Below, one piece after another: positions 55,073 to 59,092 of a DNA stretch of 59,092 nucleotides (position 1 is its first letter; every line of letters begins with the position of its first letter). A model generated the notes under the pieces. The model saw nothing but the letters and a program-made list of their open reading frames with translations. It did no database searches and was not told the origin of the DNA. Made by a program: the position numbers and the translations under genes. The stretch comes from an uncultured Burkholderiales bacterium (GTDB taxonomy: Bacteria > Pseudomonadota > Gammaproteobacteria > Burkholderiales > Burkholderiaceae_C). The DNA lies in assembly GCA_903896615.1 (NCBI GenBank), contig CAITYM010000099.1:1-59092 (forward strand), read 5' to 3'.

Positions 55073-55741
55073 ATGCGCGTACTGATTGTTGAAGATGATT
55101 CAGCCCTAAGACTAGGTCTCAAAAGAACATTGCTGGCTGAAGGTTGGCAGGTTGATACCGTTGACAATGGGGAGCTTGCACTAACGGCGACACTCACAGA
55201 AACATACGATATTGCAGTCTTAGATCTAAGCCTGCCCAAACTAGACGGTATTTCAGTTTTAAAGGACTGGCGAGCCAAGGGTCTTAAACACGCGGTGCTT
55301 ATACTTACCGCGCGCGATGAATTGCAAGACCGTATCCTAGGTCTAAATAGTGGAGGCGATGATTATTTAACCAAACCCTTTGAACCCCCTGAATTGATTG
55401 CCAGAATTCGTGCAATCGTAAGGAGGCGGACTGGTACTATGACACAAGTACTGCGCCGCGGTGACGTTACATTCAATACCGATAGTCGCGAACTCTTTTA
55501 CAAAGATCAGCGCATATCAGTAACCCCAAGAGAGGCCACATTACTCGAGCTTCTAATGGGCACAGCTGGTCAAGCAGTTCCCAAGAGTAGGATCGTATCT
55601 GCCATGTCAAGTTGGGATACTAACTTTACGGCTAATGCAGTTGAGATCTATATTCTCAAACTCAGACGTAAATTAGCCAATACAGGCGTATCTATCATTA
55701 CGGTTCGCGGTACAGGCTACGCTTTGGAGATTAACCCGTGA
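55073..55741 (+). CDS. OmpR-family response regulator, TctD/QseB-like
   Basis: A 222-residue regulator. The receiver domain (1-118) has the acidic pair EDD at 7-9, phospho-acceptor Asp51 (LDLSLP) and Lys101 (YLTKPF). The winged-helix DNA-binding domain (about 125-220) has VTPREATLLELLM and ITVRGTGYALE. Its stop overlaps the kinase start as GTGA, so the pair is translationally coupled. The kinase's N-terminal domain favours the TctD group (tricarboxylate sensing) over QseB. The divergent CorA-like gene 38 bp away is a likely target. Confidence 0.92.
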   Translation: MRVLIVEDDSALRLGLKRTLLAEGWQVDTVDNGELALTATLTETYDIAVLDLSLPKLDGISVLKDWRAKGLKHAVLILTARDELQDRILGLNSGGDDYLTKPFEPPELIARIRAIVRRRTGTMTQVLRRGDVTFNTDSRELFYKDQRISVTPREATLLELLMGTAGQAVPKSRIVSAMSSWDTNFTANAVEIYILKLRRKLANTGVSIITVRGTGYALEINP

Positions 55742-57132
55742 ACATCTTCAAAGCAGAAAGCCTAAGAAGAAACCTTGTCCTTACCTTCATTTGGCTGTGG
55801 GTGGCTTCAGCGTTAGCAGCCACTTTAGTTGCATTTTGGTTAGCAGGTCGTTCTGCACAGATATCATTTGACCGAATATTGAAAGACGATGCCCTTGCAT
55901 TAGCGACTCAAATTCACTGGGATGAGTCAGGTCCTGTTTTTGCGGCAGATCCCCATACCGCAGATTTTTTAATTTTTGACTCACTCTCTCCATCTCGGTT
56001 TATGGTGATTAACCAGGACGGGAAAAAACTAGCAGGCAATGCACTCCTCACCCTCCCCCCAGGTTCGGATTATCAAAAGGCTGGGGTACCGCTATTTTTT
56101 GATTCTGACAATGAAATAGGTAATCTGCGTGTTGTAGCAATCCGTTTAGAACAAAAACGTAGCTCAGCATATGTTTGGGTGGTGGTGGGTGAATCCCAGG
56201 CCAAAAGAAATCAGATTTCACGCGAACTAGCCGCTGCCATTTTCTTACCAGCCATAGGATTAGCAGTACTGATAGTGCCACTCCTATTTGCAGGAATTCG
56301 ATACGGCCTTGCACCTGCAAAGGAAATCAATGACGCGGTCTCAAGACGCGGTATCGATGATCTATCGGCAATTCCGTTGTCCCAAGTTCCAGATGAACTT
56401 AAAGGACTTATCAGTCATATCAATGATTTACTTAAACGACTGCAAAATACTATTGCACACGAAAGAAGATTTATATCCGACGCGGCGCATCAACTCCGAA
56501 CCCCCCTTGCCGGAATTAAGCTTTTGGTTGATGATTTACTTAGGACAACACAAGCCAGTCCCAAAGCTCCACCCAACCAAGAGGTGCTCAGCGAACTAAG
56601 CTCTGCCTCAACCCGGGTTACCCAACTAGTCAAACAGTTGCTAACCCTAGCAAGATCAGAAGGTGTAAATACCATCGAGACAACGGAATTCGAATTAGGA
56701 AGAGTTATTCGTGAGCTGAAAATCCATTGGGATCCGATATTCAAAGGCAGTGCAAAGGAAATTCACGTCAAAGAGTGCCTGGATACACTAGGTAATCTTA
56801 AATTAAAAACAAACGAAACTTTACTCAAAGAAATATTAACAAATCTAATTGACAACGCTTTTAACTACGGGGGAGAGAGAGTTGAGTTAAGTGCGGTCGT
56901 GCAAAAGCACCGAATACTCTTACAAGTTCTGGACAACGGCCAAGAGGTAGTTGCTGAAGATATAGAGAAAATGTTAACTCCATTTTGGAGAGGAAAAGAT
57001 ATCTCGCATCACGGTGTAGGCCTGGGTTTGCCGATAGCTCAAAAAACATGTGCGTTACTTAATGGTCAACTCAGTATTCAAATAAGACCACAAGTTGAGG
57101 GAACACAAATAACAATAGATTTGCCGTTGTAA
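55738..57132 (+). CDS. Sensor histidine kinase, TctE-like
   Basis: A 464-residue kinase starting at GTG that overlaps the regulator stop. Span at about 13-35, a periplasmic domain of the 2CSK_N type (FDRILKDDALALATQIHW ... FLIFD ... DGKKLAGNALLTLPPG, about 40-145), and a second span at about 165-188. Then come HAMP, phosphoacceptor His251 (DAAHQLRTPLAG), N-box NLIDNAFNYGG and G-box GVGLGLPIAQK. The 2CSK_N domain links it to TctE, which senses citrate or related carboxylates. No terminator was recognised before the convergent livM gene 50 bp away. Confidence 0.9.
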   Translation: MNIFKAESLRRNLVLTFIWLWVASALAATLVAFWLAGRSAQISFDRILKDDALALATQIHWDESGPVFAADPHTADFLIFDSLSPSRFMVINQDGKKLAGNALLTLPPGSDYQKAGVPLFFDSDNEIGNLRVVAIRLEQKRSSAYVWVVVGESQAKRNQISRELAAAIFLPAIGLAVLIVPLLFAGIRYGLAPAKEINDAVSRRGIDDLSAIPLSQVPDELKGLISHINDLLKRLQNTIAHERRFISDAAHQLRTPLAGIKLLVDDLLRTTQASPKAPPNQEVLSELSSASTRVTQLVKQLLTLARSEGVNTIETTEFELGRVIRELKIHWDPIFKGSAKEIHVKECLDTLGNLKLKTNETLLKEILTNLIDNAFNYGGERVELSAVVQKHRILLQVLDNGQEVVAEDIEKMLTPFWRGKDISHHGVGLGLPIAQKTCALLNGQLSIQIRPQVEGTQITIDLPL

Positions 57133-57182
57133 CAAATCCCTCACCCGATAAAGAGCAAAATGGGTAGTGCTTTAGACCAAGT

Positions 57183-58121
57183 TTACGTGCTTTTTTTTCT
57201 GTTTTGTAATGCCAACCATTCACCGACGATTCCTCGCCTGAATGCCATTACACAAAGCACGAAGATCGCACCGATAATAACTGTCACCCAAGAACCCACA
57301 CGGTCAGAGAGCAAGTTTTGAAGAGCAACTACGATCGCTGAACCTAACACTGGACCAAAAAATGTCCCTGCTCCACCTAACATTGTCATAAGTATGACCT
57401 CACCCGAGGTTGATTGCAACACATCAGAGAGAGTTGCAAACCCGAGCACAATTGTTTTAAGCGAACCTGCAAGCCCTGCTAAGGTACTTGACAACACAAA
57501 TACCAGTAATTTTTGATGATCGGAAAAGTAGCCCAGGGAAGCGGCACGCGGCTCGTTTTCTCGAATGGCCTTTAAGACCTGACCAAACGGTGAGTGAACA
57601 ATACGAACAATAAAGAGATATACCACCACCAATACAAAAAGAACAAAGTAGTACATTGAAAGATCGTCGCTAAGAGAGATCAATCCAAATAAATCACCCC
57701 TAGGTACGCCTTGTATGCCGTTCTCTCCCCCGGTAAAGGGCGACTGCAGGCAAACGAAGTAAACCAACTGCGACAGGGCAAGTGTAATCATTGCGAAGTA
57801 AATTCCGGATCGCCTAATCGCAATTAATCCAATTGCAAGTCCCAATAAAGTAGAGCCCAAGGTACCGAAAAGCAAGGCACTTGTTGTGGACAAACCGCTG
57901 GATGTGACCAACCAGGCGGTAATATATGAGGACACACCAAAGTAGGCTGCATGGCCAAACGATAGCATCCCAGCATACCCAAGCATTAAATTAAATGCAC
58001 ATGCAAATATTGCATAGCAAAATAATGTCATCAAAAATATGGGGTAGACACCAATCCAAGGCGCGACTATTGCTAATAAAAGCAAGACCAAATAAAAAGT
58101 AGTGTTGTGAGAGATTTTCAT
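57183..58121 (-). CDS. livM: Branched-chain amino acid ABC transporter permease LivM
   Basis: A 312-residue permease with about nine to ten spans. The family stretches are NLMLGYAGMLSFGHAAYFGV, RRSGIYFAMITLALSQLVYF, RENEPRAASLGY (the loop that contacts the ATPase) and LGGAGTFFGPVLGS. It imports branched-chain amino acids, urea or other amides together with LivH, two ATPases and a binding protein. Three bases after livH. The gene is followed by a convergent kinase, so the ATPase genes livG/livF are not downstream, unlike many liv operons. Confidence 0.94.
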   Translation of the reverse strand: MKISHNTTFYLVLLLLAIVAPWIGVYPIFLMTLFCYAIFACAFNLMLGYAGMLSFGHAAYFGVSSYITAWLVTSSGLSTTSALLFGTLGSTLLGLAIGLIAIRRSGIYFAMITLALSQLVYFVCLQSPFTGGENGIQGVPRGDLFGLISLSDDLSMYYFVLFVLVVVYLFIVRIVHSPFGQVLKAIRENEPRAASLGYFSDHQKLLVFVLSSTLAGLAGSLKTIVLGFATLSDVLQSTSGEVILMTMLGGAGTFFGPVLGSAIVVALQNLLSDRVGSWVTVIIGAIFVLCVMAFRRGIVGEWLALQNRKKST

Positions 58122-58124
58122 TGT

Positions 58125-59009
58125 CTACTCTTTACCAAATAAACCTGCAGGACGCCAGCACAACACAATTGCCATGATCACGAAGACGACAATGTTGGAG
58201 GCCTCTGGATACAAAACTTTAGTAAATCCTTCAATAACCCCTAGGCCCACGCCGCTCAAAATTGCGCCCATGATGGAGCCCATACCTCCAATCACAACAA
58301 CTGCAAAAACAACAATTACCAAGGACGAACCCATTAATGGTGACACTTGTATGACTGGGGCCGATAGGACGCCGGCTAGCGCTGCGAGTCCAACCCCTGC
58401 AGCATAAGTAAACATGACAATGATAGGAACGTTAATGCCAAATGCTTGAACAAGTTTGGGATTCTCTGTTGCTGCACGTAGGGTCGAACCCAAACGGGTG
58501 CACTCAATCAAATACCAGGTTAGAAAACATATCGTTAGTGAAGCCACTATGACCCAAACTCTATAGATGGGTAAATTCATAAAGCCAACATCTAAAGTTC
58601 CTTGTAGTAACTCTGGAACTGGATAAGTTTGACCTGAGGCACCGAACGCCTCGCGCAAAACGCCCTCTGCTATTAAGGATAAACCAAACGTTAGCAGCAA
58701 GCCGTAAAGTGGATCCACCTTGTACAAATACCTAAGGAAAAGTCTTTCTAAAATAATACCAAGTATTCCCACCGCAAACGGGGACAGCACCAGCGCCCAC
58801 CAATACCCCAGATCAAAAACATCCAACAAAACCCAAGTGGCGTAAGCGCCAAGCATATAAAAGGCCCCGTGCGCAAAATTGACAACCCCTAATAACCCAA
58901 AAATTACTGCTAAACCAAGACTGAGCATGGCATAAAAAGATCCATTGACCAGTCCCAGAAGAAGTTGTCCCAAAATGACTTGAATAGGTATTCCAAATAT
59001 ATCAGTCAT
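58125..59009 (-). CDS. livH: Branched-chain amino acid ABC transporter permease LivH
   Basis: A 294-residue permease with the LivH signatures GQLLLGLVNGSFYAMLSLGL, GLLGVVNFAHGAFYMLGAY, RAATENPKLVQAFGIN and VVIGGMGSIMGAILSGVGLG. Forms the translocation path with LivM. Full length. It overlaps no gene, and livM follows after three bases. The probable end of a binding-protein gene lies 55 bp upstream at the window edge. Substrate (amino acid, urea or amide) cannot be decided from the permeases alone. Confidence 0.94.
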   Translation of the reverse strand: MTDIFGIPIQVILGQLLLGLVNGSFYAMLSLGLAVIFGLLGVVNFAHGAFYMLGAYATWVLLDVFDLGYWWALVLSPFAVGILGIILERLFLRYLYKVDPLYGLLLTFGLSLIAEGVLREAFGASGQTYPVPELLQGTLDVGFMNLPIYRVWVIVASLTICFLTWYLIECTRLGSTLRAATENPKLVQAFGINVPIIVMFTYAAGVGLAALAGVLSAPVIQVSPLMGSSLVIVVFAVVVIGGMGSIMGAILSGVGLGVIEGFTKVLYPEASNIVVFVIMAIVLCWRPAGLFGKE

Positions 59010-59064
59010 AGTGGGTCAAAGATAGCAATTAATAATTGAAAGGGGTAGACCATGGGGAAGGAAG

Positions 59065-59092
59065 TTACTTCTTTAAGTATGGGCAGGTTGAA
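59065..59092 (-). CDS. Possible 3' end of an ABC transporter binding-protein gene (partial)
   Basis: On the minus strand the last codons at the edge read STCPYLKK followed by TAA at 59067-59065. A C-terminal cysteine-proline and double lysine are common at the end of Liv-type binding proteins, and a livJ/K gene is expected just upstream of livH. Only eight residues are visible, so this is a weak call. Confidence 0.3.

Noticed and set aside
55073-57132. QseB/QseC pair
   Set aside because: The regulator would fit, but the kinase's periplasmic domain has the TctE-type 2CSK_N pattern.

Overview
The window looks like a chromosomal stretch of a free-living, low-GC member of the order Burkholderiales (Betaproteobacteria). 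Evidence: the homodimeric-type pyruvate dehydrogenase operon aceE-aceF-lpdA with an extra lipoyl domain on E3, a Bug/TctC-type periplasmic binding protein, a phasin, a second-type infA with a C-terminal extension, and a FixL/FixJ-like pair next to folD and an M3 peptidase. By eye GC is in the low to mid forties, which suggests a Polynucleobacter- or Limnohabitans-like freshwater lineage. Genus is not provable from this window. I see no rRNA, tRNA, insertion sequence, prophage or CRISPR array. Nearly everything reads as intact, densely packed core or lineage-accessory genes.

Layout. 0-12.4 kb holds envelope and ion functions: a small secreted protein, an exported SAM-methyltransferase-like protein, an alpha/beta hydrolase with a long Ala/Pro/Lys tail, the C4-dicarboxylate carrier dctA, a voltage-gated K+ channel behind a pentanucleotide repeat tract, an SDR, an exported alkaline-phosphatase-superfamily enzyme, the K+ uptake protein kup, and a surface-adhesin-E-like protein. 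12.4-24 kb holds central metabolism: an enoyl-CoA hydratase, the PDH operon on the minus strand, then divergently a PAS sensor kinase and its FixJ-like regulator, then folD. 24-36.5 kb is mixed housekeeping: M3 oligopeptidase, rpiA, pyrD, an L-2-hydroxyglutarate-oxidase-like flavoprotein, phasin, a secreted NUC1-type nuclease divergent from a DEDDh exonuclease, a MAPEG protein, a haloacid dehalogenase, an amidase and phhB.

37-47.6 kb is one long minus-strand catabolic cluster. In transcription order it runs CoA-transferase, enoyl-CoA hydratase, TctC-like binding protein, IlvD/Edd-type sugar-acid dehydratase, ltnD, otnK, otnC, otnI, a cupin and a zinc-free quinone reductase. LtnD-OtnI-OtnK-OtnC form the known route from L-threonate-type four-carbon sugar acids to dihydroxyacetone phosphate. 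The remaining genes suggest a broader acid-sugar or hydroxyacid pathway. 47.7-51.6 kb carries a small membrane protein, infA with an overlapping methyltransferase gene, and thiC under a TPP riboswitch.

51.9-57.1 kb holds the most unusual gene: a channel protein with two consecutive complete voltage-sensor domains feeding a single K+-selective pore (VSD-VSD-pore). It is followed by a small DSP-like phosphatase/sulfurtransferase, a CorA-type divalent-cation transporter and a TctD/TctE-like two-component pair. The right edge has livM and livH of a branched-chain amino acid/amide ABC transporter, with what may be the last codons of its binding-protein gene at the very end.

Four separate cation-transport genes (the K+ channel at 4.8 kb, kup, the tandem-sensor channel and the CorA-like gene) make ion homeostasis a recurring theme. 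The tandem voltage-sensor channel is the best candidate here for an undescribed system.
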